The position numbers and the translations under genes were made by a program. From contig CANQIB010000014.1 of assembly GCA_947623915.1 (NCBI GenBank), forward strand, positions 1 through 61,924: a stretch of 61,924 nucleotides of DNA, written 5' to 3'. The stretch comes from an uncultured Ruminiclostridium sp. (lineage in GTDB: Bacteria; Bacillota; Clostridia; Oscillospirales; Ruminococcaceae). Below the pieces are notes generated by a model. It was not told the origin of the DNA, did not search any database, and saw only the letters and a list, made by a program, of their open reading frames with translations. Positions 52,703-60,710 of the stretch are shown here, in pieces. The first letter of the stretch is position 1. The number at the start of each line of letters is the position of its first letter.

Positions 52703-52937
52703 ACGCGTCGAAGGAATCTTCCTCGTTGCGCGCGTTCCAAAGCTCCACGAGCTTTTCCATCTCCTCCTCGGTAAGGGAGATGCCCTTTCCCATTCTGCTG
52801 TGGTCAGGCGCCCATGAGCGTATGTCGTATTTGGGCGGACGGTCGTTCCAGCTTACCATGTTGAGCTCCAGATTATAGCTGCCCGCTTCGCCGAAAACGC
52901 CCAGCTCCTTGGTTATTTCGTACTTAAATTCTGCCAT
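52701..52937 (-). CDS. YdbC/PC4-like single-stranded DNA-binding protein
   Basis: The 78-residue protein resembles the YdbC family, which has the PC4 coactivator fold: FKYEITKELGVFGEAGSYNLELNMVSWNDRPPKYDIRSWAPDHSRMGKGISLTEEEMEKL. Homologues bind single-stranded DNA. It starts at the stop of the phosphoesterase gene (shared base), in a run with ung and an 8-oxoguanine glycosylase, which fits a DNA-maintenance role. Confidence 0.8.
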   Translation of the reverse strand: MAEFKYEITKELGVFGEAGSYNLELNMVSWNDRPPKYDIRSWAPDHSRMGKGISLTEEEMEKLVELWNARNEEDSFDA

Positions 52938-53659
52938 CAGTTTTTCTCCTTTTTGGTTTTGGTTTTTTTCGGCTTTGGCAGCCGTGTTTTATCCGCAAAT
53001 TCCACCGCGTCGAAAAGGCATTGATAGCGCGGCGGGATCAGCTTGTTTATATGTCGCTTGCCGAAGTACCACATATCAAACTCGGTAGTTTCCAGTATCC
53101 TGTCAAGATAGGTGTTTATGTGGTTGCGGTTGGTCTTTCCTATGTCGATAAATTCGTCCAGTCTTGCGGGCGGTTCGTAGGTGATTATGATATCCGCCTG
53201 TCCGCCGTTTTCCCGCAGGTTGCGCAGACCCTCCTCAAGCTCCTCCTCGGTAGGTATCTCCCTTATCCAGGTATGTTCGTCGTCGGGTTCGAGATACGAG
53301 GTGTTTTCGTCGCTTTGTCCGCCGCCGAAAGAAAATATCTTTTTGCCGGCTATCTCGTATATCTGCCCCCGCATGAGCTGCCGCAGATTTCCGCTTATCA
53401 GGCGGGTCTTGCCGCCGCACCATTCCTCCACCGGATATTTTTCCAGCAGGTCGTAATTTTCGTGCGTGCCCTCGACGAACAGCACGTTGTACTTTTTTTT
53501 GCCCAGTTTTTTAAGTATCCTGCGCTCTTTTTTTCCGCCGTCCCAAATGCAGCCGAAGTCGCCGCATATTATCAGCGCGTCGCCTTTGCGCAGCTTTTTC
53601 AGCCGTGGAGAACCGAAGCGTTCAAGGTCGCCGTGCAGATCTCCGGTAACACATATCAT
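52937..53659 (-). CDS. Degenerate metallophosphoesterase-like protein
   Basis: The 240-residue protein clearly has the calcineurin-like phosphoesterase fold: GDLHGD (Asp7, His9) and CGDFGCIWDG (Asp34) are intact. However, three usual metal or catalytic positions differ: GNHE is GTHE (Thr65), the THxP histidine is Tyr161 (ITYEPP), and GHxH is GKRH (Lys201, His203 kept). Activity is therefore doubtful. The C-terminus is a lysine-rich tail. It lies between the PC4-like gene and ung, with which it is probably co-transcribed. Confidence 0.82.
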   Translation of the reverse strand: MICVTGDLHGDLERFGSPRLKKLRKGDALIICGDFGCIWDGGKKERRILKKLGKKKYNVLFVEGTHENYDLLEKYPVEEWCGGKTRLISGNLRQLMRGQIYEIAGKKIFSFGGGQSDENTSYLEPDDEHTWIREIPTEEELEEGLRNLRENGGQADIIITYEPPARLDEFIDIGKTNRNHINTYLDRILETTEFDMWYFGKRHINKLIPPRYQCLFDAVEFADKTRLPKPKKTKTKKEKN

Positions 53660-53687
53660 TGTCCGTCACCTTTCTTATCTCTATGTT

Positions 53688-54362
53688 TTAAGGCTCTAAC
53701 CGCCAGTCTATCGGGGTCCTGCCGTTAGCGGCAAGAAATTCGTTTACCGCGGAAAAATGACGGCAGCCGAAAAATCCGTTGTACGCGGACAGCGGACTCG
53801 GATGCGCCGCGGTGAATATCCCGTGCTTGGGGTCGGTTATAAGCGGGCGTTTTGCCTTGGCGTTCCCACCCCACAGGATAAACGCCACCGGCTCGGTCTT
53901 AGTGTTCACAAGGCTTATTATCCTGTCGGTGAGGGTTTCCCAGCCCTTGCCCCTATGGCTGCCCGCCATGCCCTCTCTTACCGTCAGAGAGGTGTTGAGC
54001 AGCAGCACCCCCTGCTTTGCCCACGAGGTAAGCTCTCCGAACGAGGGGTCGCAGCGTATGCCCAGATCGTCGTACAGCTCCTTGAAGATATTTTGCAGGG
54101 ACGGGGGCGGCTGCACGCCGCGTTTCACCGAAAAGCACAGACCGTGCGCCTGTCCCGCGCCGTGATAGGGGTCTTGCCCAAGCAGCACCGCCTTTACGTC
54201 GCGGTACGGGGTGTATTTCAGCGCGTTGAAAATGCAGTCGGCGGGCGGGTATATCCTGCGGGTGTTGTATTCGCTGACAAGGAATCTGCGCAGCGTTTTG
54301 TAGTAGTCGCTCTCAAATTCGCTTTTCAGCAGTTCGTCCCAGTCGTTTCCTATATTTACCAT
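53688..54362 (-). CDS. ung: Uracil-DNA glycosylase, family 1
   Basis: The 224-residue enzyme has the water-activating motif GQDPYHGAGQAHGL (Asp and Tyr) near residue 60, LLLNTSLTVREG near residue 120 and the leucine-intercalation loop HPSPLSAYNGFFG near residue 185. It removes uracil from DNA. The gene lies four bases after the glycosylase gene upstream. Confidence 0.96.
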   Translation of the reverse strand: MVNIGNDWDELLKSEFESDYYKTLRRFLVSEYNTRRIYPPADCIFNALKYTPYRDVKAVLLGQDPYHGAGQAHGLCFSVKRGVQPPPSLQNIFKELYDDLGIRCDPSFGELTSWAKQGVLLLNTSLTVREGMAGSHRGKGWETLTDRIISLVNTKTEPVAFILWGGNAKAKRPLITDPKHGIFTAAHPSPLSAYNGFFGCRHFSAVNEFLAANGRTPIDWRLEP

Positions 54363-54366
54363 ACCG

Positions 54367-55176
54367 TCATTCTCTTTCTGTCACCAGTTCGGGGTGCGTT
54401 CTCACATAGTCGAAAAGGTACTGCTGCGCTATCCCCTCTCTGCCCTTTATACATTCGGGCAGACCGTCGGGGTAAAGCGCGGCGGTCGTTCTTTTTATCC
54501 ATACGTCGCGCGGAAAAACGTCCGTTTTGTGGTAAGCGAACAAAAGCACGCAGTCTGCCACCTTGTCGCCCACGCCCTTTATCGTTTTGAGCTTTTCCCG
54601 CGCGGTATCGGAGTCCAGCGCGTACAGTTCGTCAAGGTCTATCTCGCCGCTGTTCACCTTTTCGACGGCGTCCGCTATGTATTTTGCGCGAAATCCGGCG
54701 CGCAGCGGCGATAGCTGCTCGGCGGTGATGCCTTTAAGCTCCGCGGGGGTGGGGAAAAGATAGCCGAAATCGGTTTTTTCACCGAAGTTTTCACACAGCC
54801 GCGAGATAATGCCGGTTATCCGCTTGATGTTGTTGTTTTGGGAGATTATAAAGCTGATAAGCGTTTCAAAAGGGGATTGGCGGAGTATGCGTATACCGCT
54901 TTTTTCCGCGCACGCCCGCTTTAAAAAGGCGTCGTCGGACAGCGCTTTTATTATCTCGCCGTAGTCGGTGTCGAGGTCGAAATATTCCCGCCAGAACGCC
55001 GCGTCCTCCTCGTTCGTATCGTGAAACGTCACGACGTCGCCGTCTTTGGTGAGGCGAAGATATTTACCGCTCGCTATGCCGTGAAAGCCGTCGGCGTCCT
55101 CCACCCAGCGAAAGCATTGTCCGCAGAACAATATCTGGCGCGGGTCGAAGTTTTTACATTCAAATTTGTGATCCAT
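54367..55176 (-). CDS. ogg: 8-oxoguanine DNA glycosylase, OGG1-type
   Basis: The 269-residue protein has the OGG1 N-terminal domain (QCFRW near residue 21) and the helix-hairpin-helix with TIKGVGDKVADCVLLFAY (catalytic Lys about residue 218) and the catalytic Asp in FPRDVWIKR (about residue 236). The SQNNNI segment is also typical. It excises 8-oxoguanine opposite C and cuts the backbone. With ung and the PC4-like gene it forms a base-excision repair group. Confidence 0.93.
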   Translation of the reverse strand: MDHKFECKNFDPRQILFCGQCFRWVEDADGFHGIASGKYLRLTKDGDVVTFHDTNEEDAAFWREYFDLDTDYGEIIKALSDDAFLKRACAEKSGIRILRQSPFETLISFIISQNNNIKRITGIISRLCENFGEKTDFGYLFPTPAELKGITAEQLSPLRAGFRAKYIADAVEKVNSGEIDLDELYALDSDTAREKLKTIKGVGDKVADCVLLFAYHKTDVFPRDVWIKRTTAALYPDGLPECIKGREGIAQQYLFDYVRTHPELVTERE

Positions 55177-55212
55177 TTTTGCCGCATTTTCCCCTTGATT
55201 TGAAAAAAAGAC

Positions 55213-55241
55213 TTGATTATTTCCTTTATATATAATACAAT
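55213..55241 (+). promoter_or_regulatory. Promoter of the DUF6062 gene
   Basis: TTGATT (55213-55218), 17 bp, TACAAT (55236-55241), in an AT-rich gap between divergent genes. Confidence 0.55.
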
Positions 55242-55300
55242 ATAAACAGGAAAATTACAATAGCAAAATAAAAAAATTATACGAAAGGAATAAAAAAATC

Positions 55301-56005
55301 ATGAGAGAAAGCATACTTACCATACCCGTAAACGAGGTGTTCGAGCCGAGAGAGGGCTGCCCGATATGCCGCATGAGAGATACGGTGGAGCAGCACATCT
55401 GCGAGTACATAATGGGCGCCGCGATGATGGAGCCGGATGTAAGAATGGAAACGAATAAGCTCGGATTTTGTCATACCCATTACGGGCAGCTTTTAAAGCA
55501 AAACAACCGTCTTTCGCTCGCTTTGATGCTCAACAGTCATCTTGAGGAGGTAAGGGCAAATATAATAGACAAAAAGGGACTGTTCGACTCCAAGGATTCC
55601 AAGGCTAAAAAGGCGGCGGAGGTGGACGGCACCTGCTTTGTCTGCTCCAAGGTGCAATGGGGGATAGACCATATGCTGGATACCGTTTTCACCATGTTCC
55701 AAAAGGACGGAAAATTCAAGAATATGTTCAAATCGCAGGAATATTTCTGTCTGCCGCATTATCATTATCTTATCGAGCAAAGCGCGGTGAAAATGCCCAA
55801 GGGTGAGCGCTCGGACTTTCTTGCGGCGCTGGACGAGATAATGAGGGGATACGCAAAGCAGCTCAACTCCGACGTTAACGAGTTTTGCAACAGCTTTGAC
55901 TACCGCAACGCGGGCAAGCTGCACAGCGCGGAGATGGAGCACGTCCGCAGCTCGGTGGACCGCGCGATAATGTTTTTGACCTCGCGCGGCCGCGAGGAGG
56001 AATAA
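55301..56005 (+). CDS. DUF6062 family protein
   Basis: The 234-residue protein has two similar metal-binding-like modules: CPICRMRDTVEQHICEY with GFCHTHYGQLL (residues 20-65), and CFVCSKVQWGIDHML with FCLPHYHYLIEQ (residues 111-160). Each pairs a CxxC with a downstream FCxxHY. This duplicated CxxC/CH pattern is that of DUF6062, common in Clostridia and without known function. It has no signal peptide or membrane segment. A zinc-binding cytosolic protein is the best description. GAAAGGAAT precedes the ATG. Confidence 0.8.
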   Translation: MRESILTIPVNEVFEPREGCPICRMRDTVEQHICEYIMGAAMMEPDVRMETNKLGFCHTHYGQLLKQNNRLSLALMLNSHLEEVRANIIDKKGLFDSKDSKAKKAAEVDGTCFVCSKVQWGIDHMLDTVFTMFQKDGKFKNMFKSQEYFCLPHYHYLIEQSAVKMPKGERSDFLAALDEIMRGYAKQLNSDVNEFCNSFDYRNAGKLHSAEMEHVRSSVDRAIMFLTSRGREEE

Positions 56006-56128
56006 GCGGCAAAAAAAGAAAATTCAGGATATTGTAAAAATCGGTTGACAAACGGGGATTTTTGTGCGAAAATATATTATGGCGGGGAAAACCCGCGGGA
56101 AAAAATTTCGTGATAGGGAGGCGGTCGT

Positions 56129-57556
56129 TTGAAGCTGTACAAAAGAATAGCTGCGGGGGCGCTTTCCGTTATATTTGCCGGAAGTCTGGCGGCGCTGCCT
56201 GTGGCGGCGGCTTCCGCTCCCTCTTTTTGGGACGGGACGTTTTCGCCGGACGGAGGACATACATATTATATAAAAGACACCGTTACGGTAAACGGCAGCG
56301 TCACCTTGCCGGCGGACAGCTCGTTGGTTTTAAGTCCGGGGACGTCCGTTATAATCCCCGGCGGCAGCTCGCTTGGCATAAACGGCAGCGTCACCGTTGA
56401 AAGAGGCGCACAGCTCATGGCGGCGGGAGAGCTTGTCTGCGGGGACGGCTCGGAGCTTACCGTTTCGGGTGAGTTTGTCACGGGAGTAAACAGCAGTGTG
56501 GCTATCGGCGGCGAAGCGATATTCGAGCCGGGGTCGTACATTTCTTTGCTGGGCAGCACCGAGCTTTACGACACGGGACGGCTGTATTCCTATGCGTCGG
56601 GCGTGACCGTCGACGGCAGCTTTACAAACGGCGGCAGCGCCGAGTTTGAGGGGCTGCTTAGGCTGTATTCGGATATGACGGTAACGGACGGGGCAAGGCT
56701 GCTTTGTAACGGAACGCTGAGCGTGGAGGAGAACGGTTCGGTGTCGAACGGCGGCGAGATAGTCCTCGGAGAGGATTCCTATTTCGGACTTAAAGGATTA
56801 TTCGGCAACACCTCGCAGGGTCATGTCACCGATAACCGCAAGCTGTACGAGGGAGACGCGTACAGCGCGGACAACATCGCGCTTTATACCACGGGAGCGA
56901 TAAAGGGGATAGACGTATCCTATTATCAGGATAAATATATAGACTGGAACAAGGTCAAAGCCGCCGGAGTGAAGTTTGTCATGGTGCGCAGCAGTCACGG
57001 CTATATCGACGAAGATACTCCTCCTACCGCAGACAAGTATTTCCACAATAACGTCAGCGGCGCGCTCAAGGCGGGGCTGAATGTGGGAGTGTACCATTAC
57101 TGCTATGCGGAGACCGTGGAGGGCGCGCGCGACGAGGCAAGATTCGTACTCAGCCTTATAAAGGGATATGATATAAATTATCCCGTCGTGCTGGACATCG
57201 AGGACGACTGGTATATCAGGAACGGCTATACCGTCGAGGAGCTTACCGCGATAACCGAGGCGTTCTGCGACGAGATAAAAGACGCGGGCTATCTGCCGAT
57301 GGTTTATTCTTACGCAAACTGGTTGAGCGGTCAGATGAATATGAAAGACCTTGACGATTACGGAGTATGGGTCGCTCATGTGGGGGTAAGCAAGCCCTCC
57401 TACAGCGGACAGTATTTCATGTGGCAGTATAGCTGGGAGCAGCAGATAAGCGGCATAACCGATAAGAACGGCAAGCTGCTCGACGTGGACGGCGATTACT
57501 CCTATGTGGATTTTGCAAAGTACATAAAGGATAATCATTTGAATAACCTGTGGTAA
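56129..57556 (+). CDS. Secreted GH25 lysozyme with N-terminal beta-solenoid-like repeats
   Basis: The start is TTG at 56129 (GGGAGGCGG five bases before it; no ATG gives a signal peptide). Residues 1-30 are a signal peptide. Residues about 45-245 contain short repeats of about 18-20 residues with alternating strands and G/N turns (VNGSVTLPADSSLVLSPGTS and similar), like a beta-solenoid. Residues about 255-475 form the GH25 domain: KGIDVSYYQ, VGVYHYCYA, YPVVLDIED with the catalytic acids, and FMWQYS. It hydrolyses peptidoglycan. The solenoid-GH25 combination is uncommon. A TTGACA at 56045 suggests a promoter, but the -10 is unclear. Confidence 0.9.
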   Translation: MKLYKRIAAGALSVIFAGSLAALPVAAASAPSFWDGTFSPDGGHTYYIKDTVTVNGSVTLPADSSLVLSPGTSVIIPGGSSLGINGSVTVERGAQLMAAGELVCGDGSELTVSGEFVTGVNSSVAIGGEAIFEPGSYISLLGSTELYDTGRLYSYASGVTVDGSFTNGGSAEFEGLLRLYSDMTVTDGARLLCNGTLSVEENGSVSNGGEIVLGEDSYFGLKGLFGNTSQGHVTDNRKLYEGDAYSADNIALYTTGAIKGIDVSYYQDKYIDWNKVKAAGVKFVMVRSSHGYIDEDTPPTADKYFHNNVSGALKAGLNVGVYHYCYAETVEGARDEARFVLSLIKGYDINYPVVLDIEDDWYIRNGYTVEELTAITEAFCDEIKDAGYLPMVYSYANWLSGQMNMKDLDDYGVWVAHVGVSKPSYSGQYFMWQYSWEQQISGITDKNGKLLDVDGDYSYVDFAKYIKDNHLNNLW

Positions 57557-57566
57557 ATAAATAACA

Positions 57567-57596
57567 AACTGCGTCGGGCGGATACCCGACGCAGTT
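57567..57596. terminator. Terminator hairpin after the GH25 gene, first copy
   Basis: AACTGCGTCGGG, loop CGGATA, CCCGACGCAGTT: a perfect 12-bp stem. It touches the structured repeat (copy B) and is repeated on its far side at 57795-57824. Confidence 0.8.
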
Positions 57597-57794
57597 CAGC
57601 TTGTCGAAAAACCCTCCCTACGGTCGGATTTCCCGACAAGCTGCCAAAAAATCGGCTAGACTGCCTAAGCAGTCTAGCTCGATTTTTGCCGCGCTTTGCG
57701 CGGCTCTTATTAAACTTGAGGGTGAAAACCCTGATGGTTTTCCCCTCAAACTCCTCTTTCCTTCCGCTTTATATTGACCTTTTTCTACAGACTG
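57597..57794 (-). repeat. Terminator-associated structured repeat, copy B
   Basis: A 198-bp unit on the minus strand, almost identical to 46992-47188. The differences are few single bases plus the third stem, which here is GCTAGACTGC-TTAG-GCAGTCTAGC in place of GCGATACC-N8-GGTATCGC, between the same AAAAATCG and CGATTTTT arms. Thus sequence changed but pairing was kept. The hairpins at 57567 and 57795 flank it as a direct repeat of about 28 bp. Confidence 0.85.
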
Positions 57795-57824
57795 AGCTGC
57801 GTTGGGCGGATACCCGACGCAGTT
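57795..57824 (-). terminator. Terminator hairpin after the ComEA-like gene, second copy
   Basis: AGCTGCGTTGGG, loop CGGATA, CCCGACGCAGTT: the same hairpin as 57567-57596 with two changed bases on one arm, giving G-T wobbles or mismatches. Confidence 0.75.
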
Positions 57825-57827
57825 TGT

Positions 57828-58412
57828 TTATATTGTGATATATCCTTCTATCTTACGCAGCAGGCTTTCGCCTATGCCCTCTATCTCCAGAAGCTCCCGC
57901 ACGCTTATAAAATCCCCGTACTCCTCGCGGTAACGGATAATGCGTTCGGCAATGGCGGTCGATATTTCCGGCAGAGCGGTAAGAGCGCGAAGATCGGCGG
58001 TATTTATGTTCACGCGATCCTCCGGCGCAAGCGATACGGTGGGCGTTTCGTCCTCTATCGAAAGGAAGTCGACCAACGCGTTGTATTTTGCGGTATTAAA
58101 AGACGGCAGCAGCTTTAATTCCTCCAACGAGGTAAATTTTCCGTGCTCCTTTCTGTAGCGGATAATGTCCTGAGCATTGCTGCGGGACATATCGTCGAGG
58201 GAAAGCAGCTCTTTGAGCGTGGCGGTGTTTATGTTTATGCGCTCCGTTGTTTCATAGGATGAGTACAGCGGGATAGCCGCCGAAACGGTGGAGTAATTGC
58301 GGTTCCTGCTGTCCACGCTGTCCGCATAAACATACATAAAAACGACGAATAACGCGAGCAGCGCAACGGCTACCGCTACCGCAGCGTATACCGTTTTCGC
58401 GCCTTTCTTCAT
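57828..58412 (-). CDS. ComEA-like protein with two helix-hairpin-helix domains
   Basis: The 194-residue protein has an N-terminal membrane anchor (residues 8-31), a short linker and two tandem ComEA-type HhH domains: ININTATLKELLSLDDMSRSNAQDIIRYRKEHGKF (about 60-118) and VNINTADLRALTALPEISTAIAERIIRYREEYGDF (about 133-194). Classical ComEA has one such domain after a longer stalk and brings DNA to the competence channel. ComEC is not in the window, so a competence role is only possible. It may bind DNA at the outer membrane face. Confidence 0.85.
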   Translation of the reverse strand: MKKGAKTVYAAVAVAVALLALFVVFMYVYADSVDSRNRNYSTVSAAIPLYSSYETTERININTATLKELLSLDDMSRSNAQDIIRYRKEHGKFTSLEELKLLPSFNTAKYNALVDFLSIEDETPTVSLAPEDRVNINTADLRALTALPEISTAIAERIIRYREEYGDFISVRELLEIEGIGESLLRKIEGYITI

Positions 58413-58460
58413 AGTCCCACCCCGCGTCAGCGTCGTCGAATACTGTCGTTTTACGGAAAT

Positions 58461-58489
58461 ATAGTATCACAGAAATCCGCCGTTGTCAA
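58461..58489 (-). promoter_or_regulatory. Promoter of the ComEA-like gene
   Basis: Minus-strand TTGACA (58489-58484), 17 bp, TACTAT (58466-58461), 49 bp before the start codon. Confidence 0.75.
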
Positions 58490-58590
58490 GAGAGCGGGGG
58501 AAATTTTTGTAATTTTTGTTGTTTGGAAAGATGAACAAGATCCGAAACAGGGCGACAGAAATTGTCAATAGTAAGCCGATGTTAAATCAA

Positions 58591-58626
58591 AGCGGCGGCA
58601 GGGAGAAACCCTTGCCGCCGCTTTTA
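58591..58626. terminator. Terminator between the ComEA-like promoter and the fic gene
   Basis: AGCGGCGGCA with TGCCGCCGCT, extended by GGG/CCC with one mismatch, around an AGAAA loop. TTTT follows on the plus strand and TTTGATTT on the minus strand; it most likely ends the fic transcript. Confidence 0.75.
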
Positions 58627-58658
58627 AGTCTTTTAAAGTACAGATATACTTTGGAACT

Positions 58659-59264
58659 TTACAATTCTTCTGTTTTAAAGGTCATATATCCCTCGTAGTA
58701 GTAACTGTGGTCGATACCTTTCATAAACACTTCACGGCTGTAGATATCGTCGGTCAAAGCGTTTTTAAGCAGATGCTTTATTTCGATATCTTTCACGGGG
58801 CTGCGCTCCATGGCAAGCAGGTAGTCCTCTTTATCCACCCTGCTCCAATCAACCACCTTGCCAAGCTCTTTTTTGAAAATGCAGTCCAGCCAAATACGAG
58901 CGCTGCGCCCGTTTCCTTCCCGAAATGGGTGAGCAATATTCATTTCCACATACTTTTCTACGATCTCGTCAAATGTGGATTGCGGCATCTTGTCGATGTT
59001 TTCAAGCGCCGCTTCAAGATACATTAAGGGAGCGAAACGGAAATTTCCTTTTGCAAGGTTTACTGTCCGCAGTTTTCCCGCAAAGTCGTAAATTTCGTCA
59101 AAAAGATACTTATGAATTGTTTTCAGCGCGGAAAACGTTCCCGCGTCCAGCTTGCTAAGCTCCCCGCTTTCAAAAAGCTCCAACGCCTTTTTCTTGCTGA
59201 TCCGTTCTTCTTCACGGGCAAGATCGGCGGAGTTTGTCAGCCCCAATTTATTTTCCAGTGCCAT
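58659..59264 (-). CDS. fic: Fic family AMP-transferase, class III
   Basis: The 201-residue protein has the full Fic motif HPFREGNGRSAR (residues 112-123), the flap segment FAGKLRTVNLAKGNFRFAP ahead of it, and near its C-terminus SYYYEG (Ser187 to Gly192), which matches the autoinhibitory pattern [ST]xxxE[GN] at the position seen in class III Fic proteins such as that of Neisseria meningitidis. It should therefore transfer AMP to a target and be self-inhibited through Glu191. There is no separate antitoxin. The gene is richer in A and T than its neighbours and lies 21 bp after the unknown gene upstream. Confidence 0.9.
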   Translation of the reverse strand: MALENKLGLTNSADLAREEERISKKKALELFESGELSKLDAGTFSALKTIHKYLFDEIYDFAGKLRTVNLAKGNFRFAPLMYLEAALENIDKMPQSTFDEIVEKYVEMNIAHPFREGNGRSARIWLDCIFKKELGKVVDWSRVDKEDYLLAMERSPVKDIEIKHLLKNALTDDIYSREVFMKGIDHSYYYEGYMTFKTEEL

Positions 59265-59285
59265 AGCGTGCCTCCGAGATTATCC

Positions 59286-60251
59286 TTAAAATACGATCGT
59301 GTAATCTAAAAATGCTTTACTCTCATTTTCGGCAGATTTTGCAAAACCGGCTCCGGCGTTGCATTTTATCTTTTTTAAAACTTCGGAAATGCTGGCAGCC
59401 TCCGTCATAGACACTCCGGACGAAGAGCTTGCTTTCATAGAATATTTTCTTTCGGTTACTTTGCTTTTGTTTACAAGAACCATTTGAATTAGAGCGGATA
59501 TGTCACTTTCGTTGCGGAAATACAGCAGCTTCGGAGCCATAGGGCTTCCGTCAAACACAGATGTTTTGAATATGGTAGATGCCCAAATTTCAATGCTCTT
59601 TGAATGCTTCTTTTTGGTTTCCTTGGAAGCACTGGCGTCTGCAATTATTCCGACTTTTGCCTTTGCATCAACGGAAGAGTTAAATAATGACTTTGTGGAG
59701 TTTCTTAATTCAATGTTCACGCTCTTAGCACCGAGCGCTTGTGCTACAACTGTCAACTCGTTTACTCTTACTTGCTTCATATAGTTGTAGTATTCGTCGA
59801 TTTCAATATATTTTCCGGGAATACAAGGATCAGAAACAAAGACCGATTCACTTAATTGAGGATAGAACGTGAGTCCCATTGTACGCACATATTTTGTATA
59901 CAGCGTAGGCAATTTTCTATCGTCGGTTTTCTCGTAAAATCCGATGGAATCCTTACAAGTTTCATTTTCAAGTCGAGTATCATAGTTTACTATCCTGATA
60001 AAACGCTCTAACAAAAGTTCACCGTTTGCGATATCTTCTTTGAATATTGGAGAATATTTTTTTAAATCACCGAGTCTCTTCTTTTCAGCAAGACTTATTT
60101 TTCGTGCTGTTTGCTTTGCTACCGCGTCGTCTTTAATTTTCAATGCCGTAGTCTTTACGCCCTCAGCGGTATTTGCAGCCATTTCGGATACTTGTCCGGC
60201 CGCATTTTTAACAGATGTTAATATTCCGTTTAATTTATTGTTTTCATTCAT
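59286..60251 (-). CDS. Unknown 321-residue protein next to fic
   Basis: I do not recognise the family. Residues 1-60 are helical and amphipathic with many A, K and E (LTSVKNAAGQVSEMAANTAEGVKTTALK), like a membrane-associating or late-embryogenesis-like helix. Residues about 65-230 mix helix and strand (GLTFYPQLSESVFVSDPCIPGKYIEIDEYYNYMKQ, ALGAKSVNIELRNS). The last 100 residues are S/A/K-rich with short strands and end in DYTIVF. There is no signal peptide, zinc site or known catalytic motif. The base composition is clearly lower in G+C than in the rest of the window, suggesting recent acquisition with fic. AGAGGTTTG precedes the ATG. Confidence 0.75.
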   Translation of the reverse strand: MNENNKLNGILTSVKNAAGQVSEMAANTAEGVKTTALKIKDDAVAKQTARKISLAEKKRLGDLKKYSPIFKEDIANGELLLERFIRIVNYDTRLENETCKDSIGFYEKTDDRKLPTLYTKYVRTMGLTFYPQLSESVFVSDPCIPGKYIEIDEYYNYMKQVRVNELTVVAQALGAKSVNIELRNSTKSLFNSSVDAKAKVGIIADASASKETKKKHSKSIEIWASTIFKTSVFDGSPMAPKLLYFRNESDISALIQMVLVNKSKVTERKYSMKASSSSGVSMTEAASISEVLKKIKCNAGAGFAKSAENESKAFLDYTIVF

Positions 60252-60472
60252 TTTTCAAACCTCTCGGTGTTATTATTTCTTATCTTTACTAAACAGACCA
60301 TATGTCGATAGAATAACATTATCGTTTTATGTTGCGGTTTGTTTGTAAAAAGGCGATGATAGGTATCTTTCTTTTCTTTCGACCTTGAACACCGCTAATT
60401 TAACTGCAATCGTGCGTATTAAGAATGTCGGAAAGCATTTAGGCGTTATTCGTTCATAATCCGTGCCTTTAC

Positions 60473-60541
60473 TTATTCGCGGCGACGCTCGATTTCATCC
60501 AAGCGTCTGCATAACTGATCTTGAATTTCTACAGTCTGCAT
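60473..60541 (-). CDS. Possible 22-residue peptide or gene remnant
   Basis: An ATG at 60541 opens a short frame, MQTVEIQDQLCRRLDEIERR plus RE, ending in TAA at 60473. The composition is coding-like and helical, and TATAAT lies 25-30 bp upstream on the same strand, but there is no ribosome site. It may be the start of a truncated gene. The remainder of 60252-60656 shows only AT-rich DNA without genes. Confidence 0.25.
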   Translation of the reverse strand: MQTVEIQDQLCRRLDEIERRRE

Positions 60542-60656
60542 ATTTCAGCGTGAATTTTTTCTATTATAGTTGTACACATTTAATATACCACATTTTGGCT
60601 TTGGAATCAAGGGTTATTGCAGATTTATGAGGGATAGAGAGAAGAAAATTTCGATA

Positions 60657-60685
60657 TTGACAAACCTGAAATTATAGTGTATAAT
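60657..60685 (+). promoter_or_regulatory. Consensus promoter of the tRNA-Ser gene
   Basis: TTGACA (60657-60662), 17 bp, TATAAT (60680-60685), 25 bp before the tRNA. Confidence 0.85.
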
Positions 60686-60710
60686 TAGGCATGGTGCAAG
60701 CGCCTTACAC

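Noticed and set aside
58516-58698. 60-codon plus-strand frame between the ComEA-like and fic genes
   Set aside because: It runs across a terminator hairpin and into the 3' end of fic, and has no ribosome site.
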